Source: Sialis fuliginosa (lineage: Eukaryota; Arthropoda; Insecta; Megaloptera; Sialidae). Taken from it: a stretch of 64,000 bases of DNA. Within the stretch, counting starts at the first letter, position 1. Each line of letters opens with the position of its first letter. The stretch lies in the NCBI GenBank assembly GCA_961205875.1, contig OY540817.1:1550001-1614000 (forward strand), read 5' to 3'. Shown here piece by piece: positions 1-11,259 of the stretch. Both the position numbers and the translations under genes were made by a program. The notes under the pieces are model-generated. The model was not told the origin of the DNA, did not search any database, and saw only the letters and a program-made list of their open reading frames with translations.

Positions 1-540
1 GTTTGAGGACGGTCCCCTTTTCAAAATCGTATGTAAGGGGGAGGGGTGTCACACCAAAATATTTATTTTTTCAAGATATCTCAAGAACGACACATGTTAC
101 GTGAAAATTGTATAGAATATTTTTTGTAGATCATTAAATTTCCTATAATATGGGTCTACAAAGTTTGTTGTAAAATATTCCCTTACAAAGATTTATCTCA
201 ATTTATTTTAAAAATTCGTGTTGTTTTTCTAAGTTGATATTGCTTGGATATATTAAATGTCATTTTGACGTTTTAAATGTAATTTTGACATTTGCATAAA
301 TTTAGATTTAGATTGAAATTGTCAAAAAATTAAAAATATATGAAAAAATATTCAGGTGCGTTTTAAGAAAAATATTTTTTAGTAAAATTCTATAAAAATT
401 AAATGGTTAACCAATTCCAGGCAATTTATCTAAACACTATCGGTTTTTATTTAAATTGTTGAATAATTAACTACCTATGGTGAATTTAGAATGAGGAAGC
501 ACTGTGCATTTACTTGGCAGATGTTTTTTTATTTTATGTG
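1..540 (+). repeat. Dispersed repeat family C, 3' portion
   Basis: Matches copies at 54091-54885 and 62551-63240: GGACGGTCCC, GGGGAGGGGTGTCACACC, ATATCTCAAGAACGACACATG, the region of repeated TTTTGACGTTTTAAATGTCA units, and the terminus GCACTGTGCATTTACTTGG near 500. The 5' part (GCTTCCTCGCAATATCGAAG) lies left of the window. Non-coding. Confidence 0.7.
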
Positions 541-546
541 ATTTTT

Positions 547-917
547 CCAGGGCCGTAACTACCACCGGGGCAGTGCCCCGGGGCCCTCGAGGTTAGGGGG
601 GGGCCACAGCAGCGTAAAAATTGGAGTGAGCAAGAAAAAATAAATAAATTGAAGATTTTTTAAAATGTATTTAGTGCTAACTTGAAAACGTGATTTACTT
701 ATTACTAATTTTGATTTTAATGACATTTTTTCCGGCTTATGAACTTCAATTTTACACTTATTATCCATAAAAATTACTAATGCCCGGTCTCTTGGAAGCT
801 TTAAAAAATCAAAAACAGGAGGTAGATAGGCATTATTTTTTAACAAATGAAACGGGTGTCACCCCTTTGAGGGTGCACCCGGGGGCGGATCCCCCTCCCC
901 CCAACGATGCCACTGAC
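547..917. repeat. GC-rich-ended repeat
   Basis: Starts CAGGGCCGTAACTACC with a C/G-rich block and ends near GCACCCGGGGGCGG and CGATGCCACTG, with an AT-rich interior. These are hAT-like ends, but the flanking octamers do not match, so the boundaries are uncertain. The 95-codon minus-strand reading frame inside is probably chance. Confidence 0.35.
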
Positions 918-1889
918 CCATGGTTTGGTTTAAGATATACACATACACAAAATTAATACGCTTTCAATGTTAATAAAAAATTAAGGGATTATTCTATCTA
1001 TTTTAACCCTTAGCAAAAAGCGGAAAGGGATGATACAATTTTTTGAGCTTTTTATTTAAAAATTAGAAAGTGCAAGCTTTTGAATGAGCTTTGGATCATG
1101 CAAATCTAATAATTTTTCGCAGAGATGTAACTGTTTGAAAATTAAAATTTTTTTTTTGCTTTTTTTTTAACTATCCCTTAATTTTTTGAGGATTGTTTAA
1201 TAAAACACTACTTTTACAAACAAACATTTCTCAACTTAATGTGGGAAAATTCAGAAAAATCGATTAAAAAAATCAGAGATAGGAGTTTTAAAAAACAATT
1301 TTTCGATAAAATCGAATCGAGATCCAAAACCCTAAAATTAAATTATTAATTACTGTAGATTTGTACACGCGGTATCAACCATTGGACGGTGGGTGGTAAA
1401 TCCAATAAGATATATTTCTTCGCAAAGCCGCGGGGCCCCTAGCATGTGCTACTCCTGCTACGTGGCTAATCCGGCACTGATGGAATGTCTACTATACAAA
1501 GTCTATAATTTAAATCTAGCAAATGCGGTAATTTCTTTGTCACCTCAACTGAATAATCGCGACAAAATATTATAATGAGCTCAATAGCGACTAATTAATC
1601 ACATTTATTTTACTTCCACTGATTACGACAGGTTTTTAATAATCGCAAATCGTTTTTAATAATAATTGTTGCAAATTGAGAACATGGTTTCGACAGTATA
1701 CAATTAAGAAATAGTAAATAACATAAAATTCATGTTATATACGTATAGAATATTAATTTATTTTAGTAGGTATACATATTGTACGTAAATATGTCTCATC
1801 TCACGTATTGAATTTAAATATCACTGCTCTAGTCAGTAAGTACCTTTTATAATACACTAAAATCCAAAATTTTTTCAATATTTTTAGGT
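918..1889. other. AT-rich stretch, no feature seen
   Basis: No convincing exon, repeat terminus or RNA gene seen. A 60-codon frame at 1393 lacks splice signals and homology. It is presumably intron or flank of the unrecognised minus-strand gene. Confidence 0.5.
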
Positions 1890-3410
1890 ATTTTTGAATG
1901 GTTGCATCTCCGCGAAAAATGGTCGTAGAAAAGTTTTAAAAAATATAATATTAAAACTTGAACGTTTTAGTTTTAGAATCATTTGTTGAAAATTTTAATA
2001 TTGTTCAGGATAACCTCTTTTTTTTAAATTGAAAAATGTATATCAATTTTGAGAGGCTTCATAGGACTTGAGAAATTTTTTTGGTCAAATCAAATAAGTA
2101 ATTTTTATACAGGTTGGGGTATTTAAAGTGTTACAGATTATTATCGCATATTTGAAAAAAATGTTTCAACCAAAAAATGTTTGATTGTGAGGGGGTAATC
2201 GAATAGTAATATTTTTTTATTATTTTAACATGGCCTTCGAGGATATTTGAAGGTCAACATCATTTTTTTTAAATAGGAACCTATATTTTTTATTTAGTAA
2301 TCTTATTCTACGTAAAAAAACACGAATCTTTCATTGAAAACTTTTTTTTGAATGACATAAACTTTATAAGATATCTAACAAAATAATTTCGAGATTTTGA
2401 ACATTCAAGATTTTTTTACTCAGAAATCATCAACTTTAAAGAAAAAGTACAAAATACAAAAACATTTTATTTTGGTCTTATGAAACTTGTAGAATAATTT
2501 TAAAATTTTTATTAACATTTACCCCAGGTTGCATAAAGCAAAATTGACCACAATTAGTTAATCAGCTGTTTTCAAACCATGATTAATGTTAATTCTAAAC
2601 TTAATCTCAATTTGTAAATGAACAATTCACTAAATATGATTATTTTTTACCTTATAAAATATATCATAACAGTGATTGTTTTTTAAAATTGGCGAAATAA
2701 TGGTTTTAAAACAACTGATTAATTAATTGTGATTAATTTTGCTTTATGCAACCCAAGGTTGGTGTTTTTTTTTGTTTTTGTTAAAATAAAATAAATAGAA
2801 TAAGTTTTAAAAAGTTTTTTAATTTTTTTAAATAACTCTCCAAGCTTTATTAGCCTAAAATAAACATTTTTTGTATCACTAACTTTTTTTCTAAAGTTTA
2901 TGGTTTTTGAGTAAAAAATTCTTGAAAGTTCAAAATCTCGAATTATTTTGTTAGATATCTTGGAAAGGTTAGATTGTTTTAAACAAAAATTTACAATGAA
3001 AAATTCATGTTTATTCACGTAGAATAAGATTACTTAATAAAAAATATAGGTTCCTATTTAAAAAAATGACGTTGACCTTCAAATATCCTTGAAGGCCATG
3101 TTAAAATATTAAATAAATATTACTATTCGATTACCCCCTCATAACCAAACATTTTTTGGTTCAAATATTTGTTTCAAATATGCGATGGTTCTGAGATAAT
3201 AATCTGTAACACTTTAAATGCCCCACCCTGTAATCAAAGCAAATATCACATATTTCACATTGAGCGCGTTTCAGTGTTTCATCTTCAAAAAAGAGGTTAT
3301 CCTGGAAAATATTATAATTTTCAACAAATGATTCAAAAACTAGAACGTTCAAGCTATAAAACTGTTTTTTAAATTGTTCTACGACTATTTTTCTCGGAGA
3401 TAGTGTAGTG
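1890..3410. repeat. Nested palindromic element with MITE at the centre
   Basis: Inner arms 2107-2520 and 2757-3233 are inverted copies beginning TACAGGTTGGGGTATTTAAA and ending in ACCCTGTA. Weaker inverted similarity continues outward (1895-2010 against 3280-3400: AACCTCTT / AAGAGGTT, AAATGATTC blocks). The centre (2527-2753) is a smaller inverted-repeat element with termini GGTTGCATAAAGCAAAATT and its complement. The ORFs inside are mirror images and not genes. Confidence 0.75.
2527..2753. mobile_element. MITE-like inverted repeat at palindrome centre
   Basis: Terminal inverted repeats of about 50 bp, GGTTGCATAAAGCAAAATT... and ...AATTTTGCTTTATGCAACC, with an AT-rich core. Inserted in the loop of the larger palindrome. 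Confidence 0.6.
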
Positions 3411-3581
3411 TCCAGCATGTATAGTGAATATAGAACAATGTAGTTAGGGTGGCACTAACGTGAAGTTAGTTAGTTAGCACGGAGAACACCGATGGATGTA
3501 TGAAAGACTCTCTCTGTATTAGATATATTGTGTTAATAAATAGTTATTGGAACAGTTGTGGTTTTATTCAAGAACAGTACA
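3404..3581 (+). mobile_element. Solo LTR, 178 bp, with 5-bp target duplication
   Basis: Begins TGTAGTGTCC and ends AACAGTACA, flanked on both sides by GATAG (3399-3403 and 3582-3586). A polyadenylation-type AATAAA lies near 3536. TG...CA ends with a 5-bp duplication fit a Pao- or Gypsy-type solo LTR left by recombination. No internal region remains. Confidence 0.72.
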
Positions 3582-3741
3582 GATAGTAATCCTTAATTTT
3601 GAATTTTAGTGTATGATCCGAAGAAATAAATGTTAATAAATAGGACTGTTTTAGACTCGGTTTATATTTTATTTGTACTGACTTTCATCAAAAGTCCAGT
3701 AGAGTGAATATTAATAAAATTCAATTGTTAAAAACACTCAC

Positions 3742-4050
3742 CTGAAAAAGGTTGATATTGTTCTTCTTCGTATCCCTCTGGCAGATAGATAATATCTTCA
3801 TGATCGTACTTTCTTGAATAAACTTGGCTCTCTTCAGCAGACTGCGGGACTCTATCATAATACACCTGTTCATTGTGTTTACTATGGTAATATTGGTCGT
3901 AGTTAGGTGCATCGAAACGGATATAATCGTTACGGAAGTCCTGTTCGTCGATTTGTGCGAATCTCCCTGGTACAAGAGTATCATCGAGAAGTACTGAGTT
4001 ACGATGCCGTTTTCTTGCCACCGAGTCGTAGATCGATTCGCTATGATGTT
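3742..4050 (-). CDS. Unrecognised Ser/Tyr-rich protein, second visible coding exon
   Basis: Read from acceptor ACATTTCTAG to donor TTCAG|GTGAGT, 309 nt, no stops. After the split Glu it begins HHSESIYDSVARKRHRNSVL and runs to EEEQYQPFS, with 12 tyrosines in about 102 residues, several in acidic contexts (IYDS, VYYDRVP, KYDHE), plausible phosphotyrosine docking sites by inference. The phase (2 in, 1 out) matches the exon at 10497-10209 across a 6.16-kb intron. Later exons must lie left of position 1. A foldback repeat starts 27 bp upstream of the acceptor (4077). Confidence 0.68.
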
Positions 4051-4076
4051 CTAGAAATGTTTTATATAAATAAAGT

Positions 4077-4645
4077 CTTCCTGATTGCGGTCATTCCTGA
4101 TTGCGGTCGTTCCTGATTGCGGTCATATAATTTTTCAGTTGTATAGAAGGGGAAATTTGCCGCACCTTGCTAAAAAGTTAAATAATCATCTCTACTGGCT
4201 AGTGTCCTGATTGCGGTCAACTCTTGGATAGCCTTATATTTTCTATGCGTCATAAAAATATGTTAATAGAAAACATAAGTAATTTATATATGTATGTATT
4301 TTTTTAGATGCTTAAATATTAATGTTTTTTGTATGGATTTCTTGAATGTGGGGCTTATAAACTATAGTTTAAAAAATAAATTACTTATAATGTTTTCTAT
4401 TAATATGATGGTCACTTTAAAATCAGTTATAAATTAATGCTTTTAAATAAATATACAGATTATTAATTTGTCTAGATTTTTATCGTGTATGGAAAATATA
4501 AGGGTTTTCAGGAGTTGACCGCAATCAGGACACTAGACGGTAGAGCTGTATATTTACTTTTTAAGCAAGCTGCGACAAATTTCCCCTCTTTATAATCGAA
4601 AAATGATATGACCGCAAACAGGACGACCGCAATAAGGAAACAACC
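4077..4645. repeat. Foldback element with tandem 17-bp terminal units
   Basis: The left end has three direct units TTCCTGATTGCGGTCRT; the right end has complementary units (GACCGCAATCAGGA, partly decayed). A further copy of the unit lies inside each arm (about 4207 and 4519), and the arms pair for about 190 bp. It lies in the intron of the unrecognised gene, 27 bp from the splice acceptor of its exon. Confidence 0.75.
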
Positions 4646-4698
4646 ATAGTTTTTATTCAAAATTACCGGAACATATAAATATTTTATAAGCCGTAAGG

Positions 4699-5272
4699 GG
4701 AAAGGCCACTGTGATGGTTAAAAAATCGATTTTTTTGTACAGTACATATTCAAAAATATGTAAAACAATAAATTAAAATCCCGAAAATTTATTGACAATG
4801 AGTTATAGTACACGAGCTGACCCGAGAGAAAATATCTTTTAGGATCTTTATCAACCCCCCCCCCCCCCCACCCCACTTACACACAAAACAAATATCAACC
4901 ATTATAGTATGTTTATTCTTTATATTATTTACTTTTATAATAAATAAATTATTACACAAGAATCACAATACAAAAATATATCTGACAGAAATACTACCCT
5001 GAACTATAGTAAGCTACCAATCAGATTCTTAGAAAAAGAGATAGATATATGTCCAAACTACACTGCATCTCTCTCTCACTTTTTGAACAAATGTTACACT
5101 ATAGTGTTAATACAGAATGAGCTGTCCATGCTCTATGTCTATGAATATATTTATAATTAATATTTTTCAATAAATTTTTTTTAAATAAGATAAAGTTAAC
5201 TAAAATAATTAGTTATATCTGTGAAAAAAATTTCCAAACATTGACAATTTTTACCCTTCACAGTGGCTTTCC
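4699..5272. repeat. TIR element with internal copy of a dispersed repeat
   Basis: Termini AAAGGCCACTGTGATGGTT and AACCCTTCACAGTGGCTTT-like are inverted. It carries a 15-bp C-run (4857-4871) and a segment (4890-5155) repeated directly at 8338-8592 (shared ATCTCTCTCTCACTTTTTG and ACTACCCTGAACT). No coding potential. Confidence 0.5.
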
Positions 5273-6092
5273 TACGTAAAGAAACGTCTACGTAAGGTTT
5301 TTAAGAGAAGAGGAGTTCAAAAACTTTACTTAGCGTGCAAATTGATCTATGCACGTTTGTTTGTCCATAAAATCTCCTAATTAATAAATTAAAAATAGAT
5401 TAATATCAATAAAAATTGAAATCTATTAATTTATGGAATAACACATTTCTTTTTTCTATTTGCTCATTGTTTTCGTTATTCTTATGATTTTTACGAACAT
5501 AAAAAATCTTTAATAAAAAAATTAAAATGTCATTGCGTAGAGAATATAATAATTCTCTAATATTAATTAATATTTATGTTAAACGTGAAAACATAAAATA
5601 TTTATTTTTATTTTTTTTTATTCAATTTAAAATCCTTTAGTCAAAAAACTAAAAGCGTTACCACGTAGAGAATATATTCTTTCATTTTTGTTTCAATTCA
5701 ATTAATTAATGTTTACAAGCGAAATCGTGGAAATACGAAATATAAATTTTTGTTTTTGTTACATTATAATATGAAGTTTTTCACTCATTAAAACTGGTTA
5801 ATTAGCTACTCTGAATGTTGAGATATACTGATTATTTTACGTTACCACACAAACTGATCTCAGCGCGTTACATAAAGTTTCTGAAATGCTCACCTGGCAT
5901 AAAACACTAGACGTTATTCACATCAAAAACGGTAAAAACCATAGACATAGAGAATGGACCACGCATCTGACTCGAAAACAGAGCCGTGTCAAAAGAAAGA
6001 GATAGAAACAGGTTTGGAATATACTTGACCTTTTTTTAAACAGGAGTGTAACTATTTCATTCTTGGCCCTGAACGTTAAACATATTTATAGA
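5273..6092. other. AT-rich intronic stretch
   Basis: No exon or defined element. 5940-5965 repeats, in inverse, the CTATGTCTATGG end of the 4890 and 8338 repeat, so a third degraded copy may lie at 5940-6080. Confidence 0.4.
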
Positions 6093-7004
6093 TATACAGG
6101 GTGGGGCAATAGCGTGTGGAAGTTCGATAGCTCGTAGACCATAAAAGATAAAAAAATCTTTCTAAAACTTTCTAAACTGTGGGTAAATACGCATACATAG
6201 AAATTATTTTCAAATATACAGGGTGCTACAAAAAAGTGTGGCACGCTTGAGGTAGTTTTTTATAAATGGAATGCCCTAAATATTTTTGCATATTTAACAC
6301 TTCTCTTCGGATGTTTATTCATATCTAAAATATTAGCCCCATCTGATGCCCGGTTTAGACGTAATAATATTTTTTTCAAAAAAAATGGCTTTTACACTAC
6401 TCAACTTAAAAATTCACCCCTTCCGCGGCCGCATCTTTATAGAGGCAATTAAATATGAACCTTATTGTAGGAGGTTGGTGGGTGCTTTTGTTAAAATATC
6501 TTAGAGCCACCATGTACAGGCTGTTCAAAATTAATTTTCAAATTTTGAGAACTTCAAAGTTATTTTGCTCAACTATTTCGAATGGAACACCCTATATATT
6601 TTTAAACTATGTTATTTAGAATTACATAATGAGCATTTTTTGTTTGTACATCCTTATGGTTATTTGTAACCATTTTTGAATTATTGAGCAAAAAGTACAA
6701 AAAAACACCATTTTTTTGAAAAAAATATTATTACGTCTAAACCGGGCATCAGATGGGGCTAATATTTTAGATATGAATAAATATTCGAAGAGAAGTTTTA
6801 AATATGCAAAAATATTTAGGGTATACCATTTAAAAAAAATTACCTCAAGCGTGCCACACTTTTTTATAGCACCCTGTATATTTGAAAATAATTTCTATGT
6901 ATGCGCATTTACCCACAGTTTACATCTGCATTAGAAAGATTTTTTTATCTTTTATGGTCTACGAGCTATCGAACTTTCACGCACTATTGCCCCACCCTGT
7001 ATAT
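6093..7004. repeat. TACAGGGTG palindrome with a second one nested inside
   Basis: Outer termini TATACAGGGTGGGGCAATAG and complement (ends CCCCACCCTGTATA). Inner pair at 6216 (ATACAGGGTGCTACAAAAAA) and 6880 (complement). Arms of about 300 bp match in inverse, spacer about 6396-6705. Frames inside are palindrome shadows. Confidence 0.8.
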
Positions 7005-7013
7005 ATATAACTG

Positions 7014-8154
7014 TATATACAGGGTGAGTCATATCAGGTGGAACAAACTTGAACCGTGGATTGAGAAAAATATATTAAGCAAAAAAGTTTATATGAACAT
7101 GTGTCCGGAAATTCTTCGTGAGGGAGCTACAGACCTTCGAAGATTTAACCCAAAATTAGTTTTTATTTAATTTCTAGAGAACCCATTATGCTACAGTTAT
7201 GAAATTTGATACAGGCTTTGATATTAATAAATGTTATCGATTTCCAGTATCAAATAATAATAATTTAGATCAGGGGTGTATGGAGCCCGTGGACCCACCG
7301 ATTTTTATCAAGTATTTTTTTGTTCATGATTTTTTTCCTGAGTTGGGTTCTTGTAGAAGATTACATGATACAAAATACACAAAAATATACATTGTTTATT
7401 TATCATAAGATCAACCGTTTTCGAAAAATATCGAAAAAAGAAAATACTGTAGAATTTTATTTTATACGGATGCTTCAAATTACATAAAATAAGTTTATAT
7501 TCTTGTTCTATAATTAAAAATAAGATAAAAAGTTAATATAATTATACCTCCTAATACTTATCAAAATAGCAAAATACGAAACTATAAATGGTTGTTTGTT
7601 GTTAAAAATGCAGTTTTGGGGGTATATTTATATTAACTTTTCATCTTATTTTTAATTATAGAACAAGAATATAAACTTATTTTGTGTAATTTGAAGCATC
7701 CGTATTAAGTAAAATTCTGCAGTAGTTTCTTTTTTTCGATATTTTTCGAAAACGGTTGTTCGTATGACAAATGAACAAAGTATATTTCTGTATATTTTGT
7801 ATCATATAATCTTCTACAAGAACCCAACTCAGGAAAAAAATCATGAACAAAAAAATACTTGATAAAAATCGGTTGGTCCACTGGCTCCATACACCCCTGG
7901 TCTAAATTATTATTATTTGATACTGGAAATCGATAACATTTATTAATATCAAAGCCTGTATCAAATTTCATAACTGTAGCATAATGGGTTCTCTAGAAAT
8001 TAAATAAAAACTAATTTTGGGTTAAATCTTCGAAGGTCTGTAGCTCCCTCACGAAGAATTTCCGGACACATGTTCATATAAACTTTTTTGCTTAAAATAT
8101 TTTTCTCAATCCACGGTTCAAGTTTGTTCCACCTGATATGACTCATCCTGTATA
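7014..8154. repeat. TACAGGGTG palindrome, 1.1 kb
   Basis: Termini TACAGGGTGAGTCATATCAG and complement (CTGATATGACTCATCCTGTA). Arms of about 540 bp are near-identical in inverse, so the same 69-residue reading frame (starting MKFDTGFDINKCYRF) appears on both strands at 7199 and 7971. The internal sequence is shared with the element at 26730-27853, although the termini differ. Confidence 0.82.
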
Positions 8155-8337
8155 AAAAGAATTAAAAACAAAAAACAAAAAAATTTTATTAAAAAAAAAC
8201 AATTATTGATTTCTAAATAATATAAGTTTTGTATTTTTTGACCTAATTTTATTATCTTGTCTTCCTTTTTCGTAGCTTCATAATGTAACCTAATATAAAA
8301 AAAAAAAAAATTAAATTTTGTTTGTAGAACCAAAACA

Positions 8338-8592
8338 AATATAAACCATTAAAGTGTGTTTATTGTTTATATTATTTACTTTTCTATTAAAAACAAGCAC
8401 AAGAATCACAAGATAGATATACAAAAATATATCGGACAAAAAACTACCCTGAACTGTAGTAAGCTACCAATCAAATTCTTAGAAAAAGTGATATATATAT
8501 TCCAAACTACACTGCATCTCTCTCTCACTTTTTGAACAAATATTTATCTTTGTGTTAATACAGAATGCACTGTCCATTCTCTATGTCTATGG
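8338..8592. repeat. Second copy of the 4890-5155 repeat
   Basis: A direct copy of 4890-5155 with scattered differences and a few short gaps. Function unknown, non-coding. Confidence 0.65.
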
Positions 8593-8727
8593 TAAAAATC
8601 AAATTACTGCGCATGCACCTTTCTGTAAAAACTCCAAGAGAACTGTCATATAAGTTTGATATCTCGTTTGAAAGTGCTTGCAAACTTTTGCTAGCTTGTT
8701 TGTAATATCGGAAATAAAACTTGGAAA

Positions 8728-9501
8728 CAGGGACTTGAACCGGAATTTATTTATGGTTTGGGTCCAACATGTTGCAAACTATTTGGGTTCAAAAACCGTA
8801 TTTTTTTTAGGGTGATGATTCGGGTTTAAGTTTGTAATTGAAAGAAAATTATTTTGTTCGAAAAAAAAAAATTAATAAAACATTATTTTCTGAAGAAGAA
8901 AAAAATATTAATAGCAATTAAAATCAGGGGTTATTTTAAGAAAATTTTTCAACCGCAAATAACTTATTTTTGCTCTACACTTTTTTGTATTTTTCTTTCT
9001 ACTTGCAATTTTTCAACTACACAAATTAGCCTTTTACAACTGCAGTTTTCATTTTTGGAACTGCAGAAACAAGCTACAACTACACACTAAAATAACCTCT
9101 GATTAAAATATTGCTAGAAAAACTGAAAAAAGGGCCAAAAAATAAAATTATATTTTAAAGATTGAAATTTCTATTTTTCAGATTTTTTTTGCAAATTAAA
9201 ATGTAATTCAGTTATATTGTAGAATTAAAAAAGAAAGTGAAAAATTTGTAAATTTCAGTAAAGTTAACTTGATAATTTTTAATAATCTAATTTTATAATC
9301 TCTTTTTAAAAATATTGGAGGAAAATATTAAAATATTAAAAATAATTTATTGAACCTTTTAAAAATATATGGTTATCCATATATTTTGGATTCAGGTTCG
9401 TTGACTTTGAGATATATCGGTTCGGTTCGGGTTCAGGTTAATGAAAAATACGTGTTTTTTTAGGTTTACGATTTGGGTTCGGGTTCAGGTTCAAATCCCT
9501 G
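8728..9501. mobile_element. hAT-type non-autonomous element (TSD CTTGGAAA)
   Basis: Termini CAGGGACTTGAACC and GGTTCAAATCCCTG, flanked by exact 8-bp duplications CTTGGAAA (8720-8727 and 9502-9509). The interior has GGGTTCGGGTTCAGG motifs near the right end and no transposase. Contains the nested element 8925-9101. Confidence 0.85.
8925..9101. mobile_element. Nested hAT-type MITE, 177 bp (TSD ATTAAAAT)
   Basis: Termini CAGGGGTTATTTTA and TAAAATAACCTCTG with exact 8-bp duplications ATTAAAAT (8917-8924, 9102-9109). Inserted in the 8728-9501 element, so it is younger. Confidence 0.83.
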
Positions 9502-9514
9502 CTTGGAAAGTTAT

Positions 9515-10189
9515 TTAAGGGGGCAGACCCAGTTAGTATTTGAAAAAATTCATTTTTTTTTTCATTTTCTCAAAGTAGAATATTTCAAAAGTATTCTCTG
9601 AAAATTTCAGACAAATAATGTCCTATCCATAGACGATTCAGTGTAAGTTCCAAAATAAATTTTTACGCGTTTTTTTCGAAACCATGTTTTCGAAGTCGGT
9701 GATCACTGTAACTTGAGAACGACTTTGTCGATCGGTTTGAAATTTTTCTCACTTATTCTATACATAATTGTCCTCCGGATGGACGAAGGGTTTTTTTTTG
9801 GAGCCGAAAATGCGAGTGAAATTTTAGTCGAATAAAGAACTTTGATTTTCAATATCCGCCATTTTGTGAAAATTAAAAAATTTTCAAATCCCTTCGTTCA
9901 TCCGGAGCATTTTGTCATTAGCCAATGATCCCTTTTTTTATTTTATTTCAGATGATATAGTGACGAGCAGCAGTGATCACGGCAAAACACTTCTTTTTTT
10001 TGGACCCCTCCCAAATTTGCTGTATCCTACTTATTTTTTAATATTTTGCCATAAAAAAATTACAATATTTTCTGTAAATACATATCTTTCACGTGGAAAA
10101 ACATGTGTTATTAATTATTTTAATGCGTGGCCAAAAAAAACCTAAAAAACAGCTTTTTTTGGAAGTCCCAACTGGGTCTGCGCCCTTAA
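9515..10189. mobile_element. TTAA-flanked MITE (piggyBac-type target)
   Basis: TTAA at both ends; termini GGGGGCAGACCCAGTT and AACTGGGTCTGCGCCC. Interior has GTGATCACTG and no transposase. Its right TTAA lies 20 bp from the exon donor at 10208. A relative at 21660-22219 has lost its left end. Confidence 0.75.
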
Positions 10190-10208
10190 GAATTATTTTT
10201 CTACCCAC

Positions 10209-10506
10209 CTGGATTTCTATTAAGAGAATATCCTCCTCCTGATTGACTCCGACGTCTATTTTTACCCTCTCGACTTCCAGGTACGTAATAGAACATAGAG
10301 TCTGCAGATTCACCAGCTGGACTGGGTGTGCTAGCATTTTGCTCTGGCGTAGATGCTACATGACGACGCATGTACGCATAGTTCTCTAGATCCCAGGGAT
10401 CGACGTAGTTTCTTGGAGATGATGGTAAATCGCACTGAGAATCACTTTCTTCACTATCGAAATCCATCGAGTTCCAATATACTGATGTCGAAGGCATAAT
10501 TGTTGA
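10209..10506 (-). CDS. Unrecognised Ser/Tyr-rich protein, first visible coding exon
   Basis: Open from ATG at 10497 (MPSTSVYWNSMDFDSEESDS) to a donor CCAG|GTGGGT at 10208. An acceptor-like TTTTCTAG ends at 10507, giving nine bases of 5' untranslated exon before the ATG and an in-frame TAG at the acceptor. Residues 1-96 include the acidic DSEESDSQ, PWDLENYAYMRRH, and basic GKNRRRSQ with the form of a kinase site. It joins in phase to 4050-3742 (G+AA gives Glu). I do not recognise the family; low complexity and many Ser/Tyr suggest an intracellular scaffold or signalling protein. A TTAA-type MITE begins 20 bp beyond the donor. Confidence 0.7.
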
Positions 10507-10920
10507 CTAGAAAACAGTTGTTTTTATACTATTTTAAAACTTGTTATTTTAGTTATAATATGTTATTTTTTTACGAAAAAACTCATAACTTTAAAAAATA
10601 GTGAAAACTAGTGGGATAGGAATATGTTTTTTGCAAAATAATGAAATTATAAAGCAAACAAAAAAAACCGTTTTTGTAAATGCTACTATAAACAGTTATG
10701 GTAGTCGAGGGCTTTAGGTAAAATAAAATAAATATTCGGGCCCCCCATTTTTTGTAATAAAAATTTCTAAAAAGGTTTTCGCTAAAATTATTTGAAAATC
10801 AAAAAAAAATCTACAAATACAATTTTCTTTATGCTCAGGGTACTAGGCAGTTACTTATAGTACCTACTGTAAAATGCGCCAAATACACACACATTAAACA
10901 TAATAATAAATATAAAATAA
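10507..10920. other. Upstream/intron sequence of the unrecognised gene
   Basis: AT-rich, no exon or repeat terminus found. A 5' non-coding exon or promoter is expected further right but is not identifiable. Confidence 0.4.
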
Positions 10921-10969
10921 TATACAGGTGTCCCGTAAACATACTGACAAACTTTCAGGTTGTCTAGAA

Positions 10970-11251
10970 CATAGGTGTCCAACCTTTTGAACCTTCTGGG
11001 CCGCATAGCATAAACTCAAATTACTAAGGGCCGCAGGCCAGAATATAAAACTGAGGACCTTTTTTTTGGTTGCGTTAATTACAATGCCTAATTTTATTGA
11101 ATAAATAAAATTAGATTAGGAAAAATAAAAACTGAAGACCTTTTTATTTAGTCTTAGTCGTACTAATTTCAATGCAGGTTTATTATTATAAAATTATTAT
11201 TATTATTTGTTTTTTTAATTATCTTTGCGGGCCGCGGGTAGGACAAGCTTG
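10970..11251 (+). mobile_element. hAT-N1 MITE, 282 bp (TSD GTCTAGAA)
   Basis: Termini CATAGGTGTCCAACC and GGTAGGACAAGCTTG. Octamer GTCTAGAA on each side (10962-10969, 11252-11259). Same family as 13109-14749 and 41423-41737, sharing GGGCCGCATAGCAT and GGGCCGCGGGT blocks. Confidence 0.88.
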
Positions 11252-11259
11252 GTCTAGAA

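Noticed and set aside
1393..1575. 60-codon plus-strand ORF
   Set aside because: No splice signals, no domain, opposite strand to the local gene.
7199..7971. Conserved 69-88 codon frames (FFPELGSCRR) on both strands
   Set aside because: They are mirror images in palindrome arms; conservation reflects DNA identity, and no transposase motif is visible.
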